A stretch of 64,000 nt of DNA from NCBI RefSeq assembly GCF_022682495.2, contig NC_071397.1, positions 26,923,427-26,987,426 on the forward strand, read 5' to 3'. The notes under the pieces were generated by a model. The model saw nothing but the letters and a program-made list of their open reading frames with translations. It did no database searches and was not told the origin of the DNA. Positions within the stretch are counted from its first letter, which is position 1, and the number at the start of each line of letters is the position of its first letter. The stretch is from Desmodus rotundus (taxonomy: Eukaryota > Chordata > Mammalia > Chiroptera > Phyllostomidae). The translations under genes and the position numbers were made by a program. Positions 11,176-24,629 of the stretch are shown here, piece by piece.

Positions 11176-14100
11176 CCAGAATAACTAACATTCTAAAACT
11201 CCACTGGCACTCAACTGGCTACCCGGATCTCACTGGGCCCCTCTGAAGTACCAGGGACTATGCTAAGTACTGGGAACAAATATAACCTTTCATTCAAAGA
11301 TGTCATATGGTAAAAGAGGAAAATGAAAAGTAAGCTGCTAGAAAAGTAACATTTCATTTAATACCCATAAATTTTGGAACTAAGGAAAGGTGCAAGAATG
11401 AGCATTCAGGTTCAAAAGATGAGCAACAACTTCTTAGATAACTATCACTAAGTTGTGTTTTTAAAGGCAAATAAGAATCACTTATGTAAAGAAGGATTAG
11501 TATATTCAGATATTCTTTCAAAGACACAGAGAGATAAGAATGTATTCTATGTTAGGAATAGCAACAATTGCCAATGAACACATGGTTGGGTTTAAGGGGG
11601 GAATGATGATAAATCGGGGTTCTCCATGTACAAGGTAGGCATAGACACACTGCCCCACCTCTCTGTTGCTTTGTTCTGTGTTTTCCTTCTACTGCCCTTC
11701 TCCTCCCTGCATCTTCCTTCAAAATATATATAGCTCAGGAACCCAGGAAACATTTTTGATTTTTAATCTCAGTGTATCCCATGAGACTAGCTCGTGGTAG
11801 GTGATGAGTATTACTTAAGTAAATGAAAGAGCAGATATTCCCTATACATAAATTCTGCCATATTGTAGGAAAATACTAGGCCAGAATTATTGTATTTTTA
11901 GAACCAGGCCACTATTGCACCAGTCTCAAATTCTATCAGTTTTGTTATATGAAATTGGGAAAGAAGTGTAGACTTTGAAGCATCATAAAGAGATTAACTA
12001 TTATGATATAAATGAAAGAGTTCTGTAAACTATATGCTGTACAAAATAAGAATCTGTGTACGTTCATGATTTGAATGTAACATGATATTGTGGAAAAAAA
12101 CAGGTGATTTGGAGCAAAAAACAAAAATAATTTTTGTATTATTGATGTCATTCACTTTTTAATTTTTTATAGTTTCTGTAAAATCACATCATTTGAATGT
12201 AATTTAATATATAAATTGATTTCAAACTTCATTTCTCAACATATGTCCTAGTTGTCATAACAAGTAATCATACTTTATGTAAAATCATGGACTTGAGGTG
12301 TTTTGAAGCCCCAATATTTTATTGGTGTTGTTGCATATTTTTACTTTTATCTTTTCTTTGAACTGTTTCCCCTGAGAGAACATCCTACCTTCCCATCTTG
12401 TATGTCTTCTTCATTTCAGATGTTGTTAAATGCAGGTCATATGATGGACTCAACTGTGGCATGACATTCTGCAACAGTAAGGAAGAGAGAGGGCTCCTGA
12501 CTGCATCCATCCAATTCCTTCACAATAAATCTTAGTGCTTGTTGTGTGTTTGTAAAAGGAGATAATCACATAATATGAAGTAGACAATGGAAAAGATTAG
12601 GGCAATCTTGCTCTTCCTCATGATCCTATTTGCCTGATTTTACTTTTTCTGTGTGGAAGACTTCAATGAAGTACAATTAGATACTGAAGCTGGTTATATT
12701 TCCATAGCACAGAACAGATGATTTTCACAACATCAGAAAATACTGTTTTTTAAACACTCTTGCTGTTAGAACTTTCTCATTTTCGCTGGCTCTGCTCACC
12801 ACTGTGTTAGCATTGGTCTTGCACTGTCTTCTCTCTCCTACCCCGTCTCTTTTCCCTCTCCTCAATTACTATAACCTTCCATGCAGATTGTCTTTGGAAA
12901 CTACCCCCAGAAGGGGAGACACTGAGCTGAGCCAGCCTCAGTCACTCTTCTGAAATTTACCAACCGTGGGGTACATTTAGGAAGAATAACTCCTCATCCC
13001 TATTTGCCTGCATTTTGATGAAAAAGCTGGTATGGATTCAACAGTTTTGAAACAGTATGATATTAATTTCAGAGAAAATGGTTTTAAGACTGCTATGGTG
13101 AGACAACATTGACAACAACAATAACAACTCACAACAAGGCACTAGCGTTAAAAAGAATATTTACTGGGCAATAATCACTTTGAGGGCTCTTTCAGAGACA
13201 GTTCCGAAGGACTGAATGGCCTACCTGGAGTGCGGTGATTTTATGCAGTAGACGGCTAAGCTTGCTTGTGTGTAGTTAGCAACAGCTTGCATTCAGCTAG
13301 GATATGTCTATTTATGCCAGTGATTTGGTCATGGAATAGTTTTACTGTTATGGTCCTTACCAGGATGCTTTTAAAATGTCCTTCTGCAAATGAAGGCACA
13401 CAAACAGACCGTAGTGAATAGATGATAATAGGAAAAAAAGGCAAAGAAGGAGAGTACGATAATAACTAAATATTTTATTAGAAAAAAAAAACTGGCTGTA
13501 TTTGAACCAAAGAGAAATGTTTGCATAGGGGAACTGGAGCTCCCTGAGTGCTATAAAAAGTTAAACCTCAAACTCCTTTGTATGGATGAAAATACAACTA
13601 TTGCTCAAGGCTTATCATGGTCATGATCTCAGGTAGGGTAGATAAAGTTAAATGGTTATTCATTCCACACTGGAATTTTAGAAAAACTTTAAATACAAGA
13701 TCTTAGATTCAAAATACAATAAAATGAAGTAGTTAAATCAGATCAAATTATACATACTGTACATTCCATAGCACAAATCAAGATTAACATATATTAATAT
13801 AACCAATTAATTGTTAAAAATTGTGAAAAGAAACTAAACATGTTGCAACCATTCTGTTTTTCCTCTAGAACAATAGTTTTGACTTTTATTTCAGTGTATC
13901 AGTGTACTAAATGATGTCCCTTTGGCTTGAATAAATTAATATATTAATAATGTTCTCATTGGGAACAGATTATTTCTGACAGAAGTTCGGGCACATTATA
14001 TAATTGCACATTCTCTCAAATAAGTATTTAATACCACATTTCTAGGTTTCACTCCTGCTGTGTTTTACCCCATCTGACAGACTGAATTATACGGTGGCAA

Positions 14101-14924
14101 TGGCACATGAGGTGCCTATTATAATGCAGTTTCCTTTCATATTAAAACTTCTCAAAAGAAAGTTAATGTGGCATTTTCTTTGTAGCATATATGTATGTTT
14201 TGTCTGTTGTTTATATAATTGATTTCTCTCTTTAAAGATGATTTGTAACTACAAAGACTCCCTCAAATCTTCATATAGTTCTGGGACTTTAGCAAACTAT
14301 ACGCACTGCTCCAACAGTTCAATGTTTTTAAAGGAAAGAGTGAAACGGTGTTAGCAGATTTGGGCACATGTATTATTCAGGAAAGATTACTGAACTGCTT
14401 CGAGCTGAGCCAGAATACCCTGTTTGCTTTACCTTGTGAAAACAAACACATGCGTGAAGATTTCCCCATTGTCCTCAGCAAGCTCGCTGAACCCACCCAG
14501 AATGTAATACTTACCCAGAATCATTCCTAATGATTTCTTTCTTCGTCAGGCAGGAAACCTAAAGCTTTTTAATATTCTAGGCTCATTATTCTCATTTTCT
14601 ATAATTTAACAACTCCTCATATTATTCTTAATGGAAAAGTCATGCAATATTGAGCAGTAACTGCTGTTAATTTCCTGCTGTATATCATTTGCATTTTTTG
14701 TTACTGGTGGTAGTTAACATACTCTAATTATCATACTGATTGTCTTTTTTAGCTTATTAAGAATATAGTCATCCCAACCCTCATTGATCTTACAATAGTA
14801 TATTTTATTGTTTCCAGTAATAGTATCCTGAGATATACAAGACTTAAATTTTTAGAGAAAAATTGTATGATTCTGCAAGTAGGTTTTCTAAATGGTTCAA
14901 TTTAGAACAGAATAATGTAAGGTT
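11176..14924. other. unassigned DNA
   Basis: Nearly 4 kb without a recognised gene. Bases 12780-13000 and 13085-13470 have higher complexity and several CpGs and could hide an old LTR or unique DNA. I cannot name either. The rest is ordinary AT-rich DNA with short chance frames such as 14348-14530. Confidence 0.5.
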
Positions 14925-15330
14925 TTTTTTTCTAATTTTATTGTTATTCAAGTACAGTTCTCTGCCTTTCCCCACCCCAGTCTAATCCCCAGCCCTTCCC
15001 ACCTCCCTCCCATTTCCGCACCCCCCCCCCTTATTGTCCATGTGTCCTTTATAATTTTTCCTACAAACCCTTCACCCTTTTCCCCTAAAATTCCCTTCTG
15101 TCTCCCCTCTGGTCACTGTCAGCCTTTTCTCAATTTCAGTGTCTTTGGTTATATTTTGCTTGCTTGTTTGTTTTGTTGATTAGGTTCCTGTTAAAGGTGA
15201 GATCATATGGTATTTGTCTTTCACCACCTGGCTTATTTCACTTAGCATAATGCTCTCTAGTTCCATCCATGCTGTCGCAAAGGCTAGGAGCTCCTTCTTT
15301 CTCTGTGTAAGTTTTTATAGTTCTTATCAA
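14925..15330 (-). repeat. 5'-truncated LINE-1: 3' UTR and ORF2 C-terminus, antisense
   Basis: It opens with a T-run and 'ttattgttattcaagtac', then the C-rich complement of the bat L1 3' UTR including an 11-base C run. It ends in 'cttatttcacttagcataat', 'ctctagttccatccatgctg', the complement of the L1 ORF2 C-terminal coding region (WMELE...MLSEISQ in other copies). The same ORF2 end is read in sense at 59940-59990. Confidence 0.8.
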
Positions 15331-16020
15331 AAAAATATGGAGTCTTATTTCTGAGTAGGACAATGCAACCTTTTTTTTTTAAGTGAGTAACAGTTATATT
15401 ACACTATTCTCACACAAGAAAAATATGTTCTTGTACTTCATTTGTATTGTATCTTGTATTCCCTCATATTTCAAATGTTTATGTTAAAAATTTACTATGA
15501 ATATACTTGTATGTAATAATAAAAAGTTATCTTAAAAATTTGAATACAATAGACACTTTCTTCCAAAAATAATAATTTTCTCAATTTAAAATATTTGCTT
15601 TGTAATTGCTAAAATTATCAACTAAAATTTTATAAAATAGTGTGAAAGCAAAAAAATTCAAAGAGATCACATTACATTTTTGAATAGTACAAAAAACGTA
15701 TCGATACTACAACACCTATTAATATTATAAAAAACTGTCAACAGTGTTCAACTCATACTTTATGCCCAGACATACTCTGAGCATAGCGAGCTGCAGTATT
15801 ATGGGCTAGTTTATATGTTCCTTTGGTCAAGGGCAGATTTCAAGACAGAATCATTATTTATAATGGAGGTGTTATATCCAAGAAATGCTACTTTCCCAAA
15901 CTTGTGGACACCAAAAAATGTCACTCATTTCCGTAATAACTTCTCTTTGGTTCTAATCATCAATGTATTCTCGATTATGAAAAATATAATAAATAAAAAA
16001 GACTTGGCGTAGTTAACACA
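15331..16020. other. unassigned AT-rich DNA
   Basis: No gene or confident repeat. Confidence 0.5.
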
Positions 16021-16024
16021 TAAT

Positions 16025-16115
16025 GCAATACACGATGATATATTATAAAATTGTACACCTGAAACCTATATGATATTATTAACCAATTCAATAAGAAAAA
16101 AGGAAAAAAAACACA
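16025..16115 (+). repeat. LINE-1 3' terminus
   Basis: 'aaaattgtacacctgaaacct' followed by 'atatgatattattaacc' and an A-rich tail is the usual terminal stretch of one class of mammalian L1 3' UTR (gtacacctgaaactaatata...). Only about 90 bases remain. Confidence 0.5.
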
Positions 16116-16149
16116 AAGATTACCTGAATATTAAATGCCAAAGGTGCTC

Positions 16150-16221
16150 TTTGTATTCTTCTTGACTTTTAGAAAAGACTTTTAGAAAAGACTTTGTATT
16201 CTTCTTGACTTTTAGAAAATA
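16150..16221. repeat. local tandem duplication
   Basis: The segment 'tttgtattcttcttgac' plus 'ttttagaaaa' occurs twice within 70 bases, and 'gacttttagaaaa' three times in all. This is a recent slippage-type duplication of non-coding DNA. Confidence 0.8.
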
Positions 16222-16369
16222 AAGTATCAAAGAACAATAAAATAGATTAGAAAGCAAAGCAGTGACGATTCCTTCCTCTCTTTGTAAAGACATCGTTGTC
16301 CTAAGGGCAGCAATATGTTGTCACACTTCCTCCAAAAAAGCTGTAGATGATAATGTTGGACTCCACATT

Positions 16370-16515
16370 TGGACTGACTAAGTTCTAATCATGACTCCAT
16401 CAATTGTCTGAATTCCGGCATATTTTGGGGCCTTATTTTCCTTCTCTCTTCAATGGAGATAACAGTAACATCTATCTCACATAATTGTTCTGAGCACTAA
16501 AATCATTATATTAGG
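16370..16515 (+). repeat. MIR SINE
   Basis: 'ttctaatcatgactccatcaa' then 'ccttattttccttctctcttcaatggagataacagtaacatctatctcacataattgttctgagca' follows the MIR order (tctgccact, cctcagtttcctcatctgtaaaatgg, ataatagtacctacctcat, gttgtgagga). Divergent, plus strand. Confidence 0.6.
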
Positions 16516-17179
16516 TAGTTCTTATCACATTGGCCGACTCAGAAAAGAAGCTCAAATAATACCCAGCTGTTAATAGGTTATTAAAATGTTTAAAAGGACC
16601 TAATTGGCTTTGAATGATGGAATTCTGGACTCTGTCCTCGTGATGAGAATTGAGGTTTGCTTTTGCCTCTTGGTTCAGCTCTTCTTTTCTCCATGTGCTG
16701 CTTTTACTCTCAGTTTGCTCATAGTCACAGGATGACGGTGGCACCTTGAGTTTCACATGCTCTTGGGTCAAATTCAAATTTGCCCTTAAAGTTTCTCAAA
16801 AACATCCACATGTGGGTTTAAGTAAGTCTGGTTAATATGACTTAAATCACATGCCCAGCACTGGATTGCTGTAAATCCATTTATTTGGATTAAAACTAGA
16901 TCATACACTTATCTATTTGTGGAGGTGAAGTCCCACCCAAACCACAAGTTTAAGGATAATTGATATTTTGATCCCCAAGTGAAAACTGTGGGTCTTTGCC
17001 ACAAATACGACACATAGAGAAAACCAACACATTGAAGCAAGAAAGCAAGCAAAAACAAAGGAGAGCTATCTATAAGAATTATTTGATGTAAATGATATTT
17101 AAATAGTTTGATTTTGATTTAACCTTTAAAAAAAGTTATAACGGTGTGTGAGCTTAAACAAACTCTCTAAACTATCAGA
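16516..17179. other. unassigned DNA
   Basis: No gene or repeat recognised. A minus-strand frame at 16511-16777 has no recognisable domain. Confidence 0.45.
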
Positions 17180-17360
17180 ATTTCAAGTTCTTCTTGAGTG
17201 AAATGGGAAGAGGACCTGAACAGACACTTCTAAGAAGACATACAAATGGGCAACAGATATACGAAAAGATACTCAACTTCAATATTAGGGAAATACAAAT
17301 AAAAATTACAATGAGATACCACTTCACACCCATTACAAATGACAAGTTAATAAAATGTTT
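17180..17360 (+). repeat. LINE-1 ORF2 3' fragment
   Basis: 'acctgaacagacacttct', 'agaagacatacaaatgggcaa', 'aaaagatactcaacttcaatatt' and 'caatgagataccacttcac' are the familiar late ORF2 sequence. The same segment appears in the larger L1 at 48040-48170. The fragment is isolated and broken at both ends. Confidence 0.75.
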
Positions 17361-20300
17361 ATGTAAAATAAATGTGAATTGAGAATTACAGTGAAATATA
17401 CCAGTTTTTGAAAAATAGAATGTATGAAAGGGGTTCATTTTTGCCTAATTCACCAGAATTGAAAGAGAAGTAGTTGTTCATATACTTAAAATTAAGAGTT
17501 AATTTAGACCACTACACTGGACACTTTGGTTTTAATATTTTCCATTCCTTTGAAGTCCTATTTTTCTCTGATCAAAATATTTTAAGTGGTAATTCTAGTA
17601 AGAAGTCGTGTAACTTCTCCATGTATAGACTATACACCATGATGGCTCAGTGAGCAAACGTGTGGTGGCAGGATTCCTTCTCACATGTTTACCTTGTCAC
17701 TCGGGGAAAACCAAGCAGCCACGGGAAAGGAGCAACACTTAAGTCAGCGTCTCCTCCAGGCTTAGTTTCAGGGTGTGTGCATTTCAGCAGAATTCCTAAA
17801 ACTGTTCAAACCCACTTGATAGGAAGTTTTGACTCACTTTATTTGCTGATAATTTAAGATCGAAGCAAGAGATAATCTACCCTAGAATTTACAAAAATAT
17901 ATCTTCTAATCATCTCTCAACAAGATTATCCAGGAATCTTTTTTTTTTGAAACACAAAATACAAAAATTAAAAAACAGTGAATTTGGATAGACATCCCAA
18001 CAGTATAAGAAAGTTTAAAATACTATAAAAGTATGATACTTAAATCAAACAGAAAAGTTAAAAGAAAATATAATAGAATGTTATTCAGTGATATAATGAA
18101 AAATATGACAATAAAGTTTAAAATTTTGAGAAATTTGAATGTAAAATAAAAAAGATAAGAATACAATACAGTGAGAAAAAAAGGAAACTGATTCCTATAT
18201 TACATAAAAACAGTAGAAGATAATATAAAGTGAAAATGTAAAATAATTATATTACAAAAGTTTAAAACACAGTATATCAATCAACAATACCATATAAGTA
18301 TTAAAAGGCATACAATATTTCTGAAAAAATACAAGAGAAAACAAGTTAACAAATAAATATACTAATGTTTATAGCTATCATTAAGAAAAAGAGGCACATT
18401 CTTAAATAAAACTGAAAAAAGTGTATAAACAGGAAATTCAAACAGAATTAATGTTCAAGAAACATATAAGTATTTAAAGCTAACTAGAAGTAAAATAAGT
18501 TAAAAATTTAAATATCTGACTAAATATTTGACATCATGACAAATGTAATATGCAATATTGTTTAATTTTGTAATTTCTATGCATTCCTGTTGTAAGGTTA
18601 GTTACAAAAAAATTTTGTGAAGCACTGTAAGCAAATTTAAAGCTTAAATTATTTATTTCCTTTGAATCATTAATGCCATTTAAAGGAATCTCAAAACTTA
18701 CTTAAATTATTCAAATTTATTGATTTCTATCAAGAAAGCAATAAAAATGGGCTCAAGACTTTTGGTATAAAGATTATTTGTACAATATAATGTAATAAAA
18801 TATGACTCAGTAATCATTATGGGAGTTGGTTATGGAATTCATAATATTTTGTTTATTTGGAATATCATTTTCACAAATATATGGTGTCAGAGGAAAATTT
18901 CTGTTTCAGTGCAGGAAAGAAGTTATATAAAAATATATCAAAATGTACAAAGATATTACCTTTGCATGGAGAAGACACAAGCATACACATACCCACACAC
19001 CTATTAAAATGTCTTACTTTTATACTTAATAATCTACAAAACAAACAAATTACTGTTGTTATTGTCAGGAAAATTCCATAATTTACATTTCTTTCGAGGT
19101 TTACAAATAGCCAAAATATATATGGCAAACTTTTGGTGGTATGATTTAACATAGTATTGGCAAATATAAGTTTAAGAGTACATATTTAAATTGCATAATC
19201 TGTTTAGATTTAAGCAAACTGTAGAATTACCAGCATTTTTCTCCAGACCTTCAAAACACTTCTTGCCAACATAGGATCACTATTACATAAATTTTGTAGT
19301 TAGTCATAGGCTACAAAAAAATTATAATACTAGTTATAAAAGTCCTGGTAATTAAGAGCCTCAATGTTAAAACTGTAGCTTTTGTGACTTTGAAAACTTA
19401 TTTCATCCTACACTGTTCATCAAAGTTCTCTTTTAGTAATGTTTTTGTACCCTAAAATTTTTATTCTATTTTAAGAAAGAAAGATATATTTCAAGGTGTG
19501 TAAGTGATACATGTACCTAGTTATTAAAAATGATTTTCAGTATGACATATAAAATGATAGTAAAAGCTCCCAAACCATTATTTTAGATATCTAAGATGCC
19601 TTCTAAAACTTATAATTAGTAAAAATTTTGAGAAAATCTTCAGAAAAAATACAAAATTGGAGTTTTGTATTCAACGAGTCAATGAAAATTGATAAAAGAC
19701 AAAAACAGTTGCAGTACTTGTCTAACTTTTTAAATACATGCTAAAACTATCACAATAAAGAATCAATTATTTTTTATAATGTATATTTTGCAATATCTGT
19801 AAATGGCATTCTATAATCATATACCAATTGTCAATAGTAACTTTATGAAATTATTTTTTTTGTTTGTTTGCAAAACTGGGACAGAGAGGAGGGAGCTGTC
19901 CTTTTACCACAAATAGAAGAGTTCCTTCTGCCAGGAAAACTAATTAGGTGCACAGTGAGTGTCTGCCTGATTACTTGGCTCAAGCATGAGCACGCTTCCT
20001 CCCAGGGCCCTCCAGAAGCTAAAGCAATTGTACCAACTTGTGACTTCATCATCTCTTATTAAAGTGTTATGAAGATGCATAGGGGGTCAGACCACAGAAT
20101 AATTCACTGGGTTGTTCCCTACCAATACTGTGCAAGGAGCCTATTTGTGTATTATCAATAAGTACTTTAAAAATCATCCATAAATTTATCTAAACCTTTC
20201 TTCATTCTTTATGTTTTGAGTCTGTGTGTATTTCTTGGGGATAAAATTTCCATTCACATACATTTGCCATATATTTCTGTTAATATTTTGAACCAAATAT

Positions 20301-22435
20301 CATCCAGCAATTTAGAAACATTTTAATCCCTGATTAGACACCTAATCCCTGAGTCAGATTCATTCTTTTTAAAAAAATAGCGAACAATTATTTTAAACAA
20401 ATTAAGTATGTTAGGTATATAACATGCCAAATTCCCAACACAGTGCCTTGAACATAGAACAAACCACTGGACAACCTTAATGTCATTTGGTACTTTCCAT
20501 AATAGCCCTATGACCACTCCTCTTCACAGTTTAAGGTCTCATCCTCTACCTCAGTATTTTTTATTTGATTGTTCAAGCTCTATTAATCATGCAGGTCAAC
20601 AAATGTTAGAGTTCTTCTGAAAAACAGTAACATGTGTAACAAATTTTTTTCCACTCGTTTGTCTCCCTTTGACGTTGAACTCCAGTGGTTTATCATCTTA
20701 GGTTGAAAACTGCAGACTCCATTAACTCATTCCATTCTATCTGCCTTCCACTGATGATCCCTTTCTGCTCAACCTTAGCCATCCGCTTGTTTTGTTTGTT
20801 TATTTGTTTGTTTTTAATGAGAAAAGTAAAAAGATGCTCTTTCTCCTTATTTTGCCACAAGGATTTCTGATTATCACCCTATAGCAAATTCCTTCTTGCC
20901 ACACCCTTTACCAGATACCCCAAAACTGAAAGACAACTTCTTGCAACATCTCCATATTTTTAATAGACAAATGAATTTTACATGTAAAAATATGGAACTA
21001 TATGAAAGTATAATAACATAAGAATTTATTATATAAAGATATTGAAAGAATAGGGAAGCTGAGAGGACTTCACTGTGTCTCCAAAAAAGGAAAAAAAATG
21101 GTAAGGAAATTTTTAAAATATAGATGGTAATAGAACAATTCACTGGGATAAATAGTTTTCTTTACTATCTCAGATCAAACTTATATGACAATAAGAGGCA
21201 GAATATCTTGAATTCTGAAGAAGGATATGGAAAAATATAACTGAAAATAAAATGAATGGAGTGTTTTTCAGGTTAAGTTGACCAGATAGTTTCACCTACT
21301 GTAACCTTATATTGTTGATTAAATACATTTCTCTGATTATGTATTTATTAAACCACATTTTAACTTTGTAATAAAATAGATTGTTTTAAAATTTAAATAT
21401 ACTCCTGGGTTTAAGGAAAGGGGAGAAGTGAGGAAATATTTGAGAGAATTAGTGAAAGAGTGTCTCTATTACAACACCATTTGAAATTTGAGGACAACAA
21501 AAGGATCCTGTAGGATTCTCAAAGGATTGTCTTATCCCCATGCTCAGTTTAGCTAGAGTTTTAGGACTAATTTAACATCAAACAAAGAGTAAAAATGTTT
21601 TATCAGTTAATTTCCCATTATTAGGAAATGTCTATTTAAATTAACTACATAGAAAAAATTCTAGACCCATTCTTTGCCTTGAATTGAGAAAGTCCTAGAA
21701 ATTGTCTTTGTAGGTTCAACAAGTGAGAAAAAATTCCATGTGTGCCTCATACATTATTATACATTTCTTTTTGTTTATTTGGTTTTTGTTTTGTGTTTAC
21801 TTGTTTTGTTTTGTTTCAGGAAACTAAGTAAACTGAGTTAGCAAACATTTATTTTCCCTTTTTATTCCAAAAGATAGCAAATGCCTAGGTATTATTCAAT
21901 TGTTGTAGAATGACAGATGAAAACTTGTTGGTCACATACTCCTATAATTTTTAAAGAAAAGGATAAATGGTCTCAAATGGAGAAAGCAATGATTCCTTAT
22001 TTTATTCTGTTCACAAAATAAAGCCAAGGATTTTGCTACTTAAGTAATATTTTAAGAAACAGGTATATTTTCAGTATTTCCTACAAAAAATTCTACATAA
22101 AGTTTCTCTACATAAAATTCCAGTATTTGCCCATTTAAAACACACTTAAACTGATTTCCAACAGAAAGTATTATACACGTTAGAGTATGTGAGTCATCTT
22201 AACCACAGGATGCTATAAACTGCAGTGCATGTAACAGCACTAATGTGTGCAGCCACGTGGTACCGAATTCGGGTTAGAACTAATTTTGCTTAACATCCTC
22301 ACTAAAAATCACTTAAACCTGGAAAACAGCAAAATTAACGCACACTGAACGTGATACTGGGAAATTTTATGAGCATTTCTGTCATAATAACTGCGTTTAG
22401 CTCTCTAAAATCATTTAAAACAAGATTCGTTCACA
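17361..22435. other. unassigned A/T-rich DNA
   Basis: About 5 kb without a recognisable gene. Bases 17940-18500 show a strong excess of A over T on the plus strand with very little C. Bases 19870-20100 are more complex and may be unique. Short T/G-rich runs (tttgtttg) occur near 20790-20815 and 21770-21820. Frames on both strands are short and unrelated to known families. Confidence 0.5.
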
Positions 22436-22439
22436 TTTT

Positions 22440-22575
22440 ATCTATTTATTAAAAAAACAATTTTTTTACCAAAAGTTAATCACTCTTTTTTTCATCATTA
22501 TTTATCCCGCACCCCAGCGATCACCACACTGCTGTCTGCGTTCAGGAGTCCCTTCTCTTTGTTAAAGTGTATATA
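22440..22575 (-). repeat. possible LINE-1 3' UTR remnant, antisense
   Basis: 'gcgatcaccacactgctgtctgcg' followed by 'gagtcccttctctttgtt' resembles the complement of an old L1 3' UTR (accacactgttgtctgtgtc). The same motif is clearer at 23645-23675. Short and weak. Confidence 0.35.
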
Positions 22576-23444
22576 TACTGCACCGAGGAGGTTTCATTTA
22601 AAAGGTGTTAGGAAGCTACATTAGTCTAAGATTTTACAAATGGATGAAATTTGGCCATCATTCTTCAGGGATATAATTTGATCAGAGTTTGAAAATGATA
22701 TAAATACTTCCTGTATATGCTAGAAGATGGATTACACGATAACCCAGCAACCCTGTGTGCTTCAGACCCTCCCACATATAAGTGGAAAACACGGGAGTAA
22801 TATAAAAAAAAGTAAATGTATTATAGTGGAGTTCACATAAAAAGGGGTAAGGTGGAAATAGGGCAAAGTATTTAAAATGATAATGCTTTGCAATGTAACA
22901 CTCTATGAGGAAAATGCGAAAGGATTAAATGTATTCTTTCAGCATGCCCTGGAAAAGAACCTAGAGATGGGGATGCACCAGAAAGCAACCATTCAGAGAA
23001 GACTAAGGAAAGAAGCCTGTAGTGGCTGAGAAATGTGCCTCTGACATCTGAGGTGACAGCTTAGGGGACAGCAGGTCCACATTTCCTGCAGGTGACTTCA
23101 TAGGAAGCTCCAGTCAGTCTCGCGTTTCTACTCCACTGCACAGGATATCATTCCGCGTAAGATAAAACACTGCAGCCAATATTACCACTGTCTTTTCAAT
23201 TTTCAGGTGACGTTTATAAACTAAGTATTGTGATGGTAGTTGATAATTGATTTATGTGAAATATTTATTTCTAGTATTCTTAAAGGATGAAATATACATC
23301 TAGCTATTGGAAATTACACTGAGTTACATGGAAGTTTCTGAGTCATAAGCAAGAAAGGACGAATAGAGGAAAGAGCAGTAGTTTGAAAAATAAGAAGAGA
23401 GGACAGTCTGTGATAGAATTTTCTCCACTGGAAATAAGTTATGT
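22576..23444. other. unassigned DNA
   Basis: No gene or confident repeat. Bases 22940-23200 are GC-richer than their surroundings. Confidence 0.45.
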
Positions 23445-23678
23445 ATTTATTTATTTATTTTTAATCATATTTATTGAGATGATATTAGTTCGCAAATGCA
23501 CCAAGTTTCAGGTGCACAACTCAATAAAACATCATCAGCACACTGCGTGATGCATCCATTGCCCCCAAAAGAACATCTTTCTGGCCTGTATTTGCTTCCT
23601 TTGGTCACCTCTACCTAGTTCCCATTCCCCTTTCCCTCTGGCTATCACCACACTGTTGTCTGTGTCTATGTGATTATA
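23445..23678 (-). repeat. LINE-1 3' UTR, antisense
   Basis: 'tttattgagatgatattag', 'aagtttcaggtgcacaact', 'cccctttccctctggctatcacc' and 'ctgttgtctgtgtctatgtg' are the complement of a known L1 3' UTR subtype. The element runs directly into the dinucleotide-rich tract at 23678. Confidence 0.7.
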
Positions 23679-23860
23679 TATATCACACACACACATATGT
23701 GTGCATATATGTATATGCATATACACTTGCACATGTGTATCTATGTATACACATATGTGTGTGTATGTACATGCATATATGTATATACACATATATGCAC
23801 ACATATTTATATACATACATATATACGTGTGTGTGTACGCGTGTGTGTGTGTGTGTAGAA
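23678..23860. repeat. compound TG/CA/TA/CG alternating tract
   Basis: About 180 bases of almost perfect purine-pyrimidine alternation built from 'tatatgtgtgcatatatgtatatgc' type units, closing with TG repeats that include two CG steps ('tacgcgtgtgtg'). It gives open frames on both strands, with Tyr/Met/Cys/His-rich or Thr/His-rich products that are not genes. Alternating tracts of this kind can adopt Z-DNA in vitro. Confidence 0.9.
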
Positions 23861-23959
23861 CTCAAACAGGTTTCATTTGGTGACATAAATTTGATTATTG
23901 CACCATGGTCTACTAAAGTCCTCAAAGTTATAAGCGAGTAAGTGCAAGCTAGCAAACAG

Positions 23960-24060
23960 CATTGGGTAAACTACCTTGGTAATGCTGCTGGTAAGTGATC
24001 AAAGTAAGCTTTGAATCCTGCCTGTCTGACTCTATATCGGCCTTCTTAATAACTATTGCC
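23960..24060 (-). repeat. possible MIR fragment, antisense
   Basis: 'gctttgaatcctgcctgtctgactctatatcgg' resembles the complement of the MIR core (gattcgaacccaggtctgtctgactcc). Only this portion remains. Confidence 0.4.
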
Positions 24061-24094
24061 TGTCCTTAAGTTTCTTTTAAACCTTAGTTTTATT

Positions 24095-24215
24095 CACATC
24101 AGTTCAACAAATGGTTCTTGACCCTTTACTCTGAATCTAGAACTCTTGCTGGTTTCTAGAGATATACAAATCAATACGTGCCTGCTCTCAATCAGTACCT
24201 ATGCTCCAGGCTATT
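24095..24215 (-). repeat. possible L2 fragment, antisense
   Basis: 'tcaacaaatggttcttgacc' and 'gaactcttgctggtttctagagatatacaaatcaata' follow the complement of the L2 3' end (tcaacaaatatttattgagc, gatacaaagatgaataa). Divergent. Confidence 0.4.
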
Positions 24216-24629
24216 GTCTGTTTTCAAGATCTATATTCTTTTAACTTTGAAAGATCTCTTATTCCTTGAGGACGAATATTGTCAAAAACAGAAAGTTTAA
24301 TTGGGAATGAAATAGTTGACTAAGTTGACTAATGGATCTTTCATAAATAAAGTATACTAAGTACTCCATTTGTACTTAGCCATATAAATAAAATGGTATA
24401 TCTGTATCAGATGATTGGGACTTGATCACTATACAAGCCAGTCCTAACCCTCTTTAAGAAAGGTAGTAAGAAAACTTATCTGATTTAGCAGTGACATTGA
24501 TGGCTTGTCATCACAGCAATAATACTCACCTAATTCCACAGAACTCAATTTGACTAATCATACATGTGAATACAAATAGATAGAAATATATATATATATA
24601 TATTATAATGAAAAGGGTGAAGAGTTTTA

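Noticed and set aside
23535..23955. Several Tyr/His/Cys-rich frames on both strands
   Set aside because: They are translations of the alternating TG/CA/TA tract.
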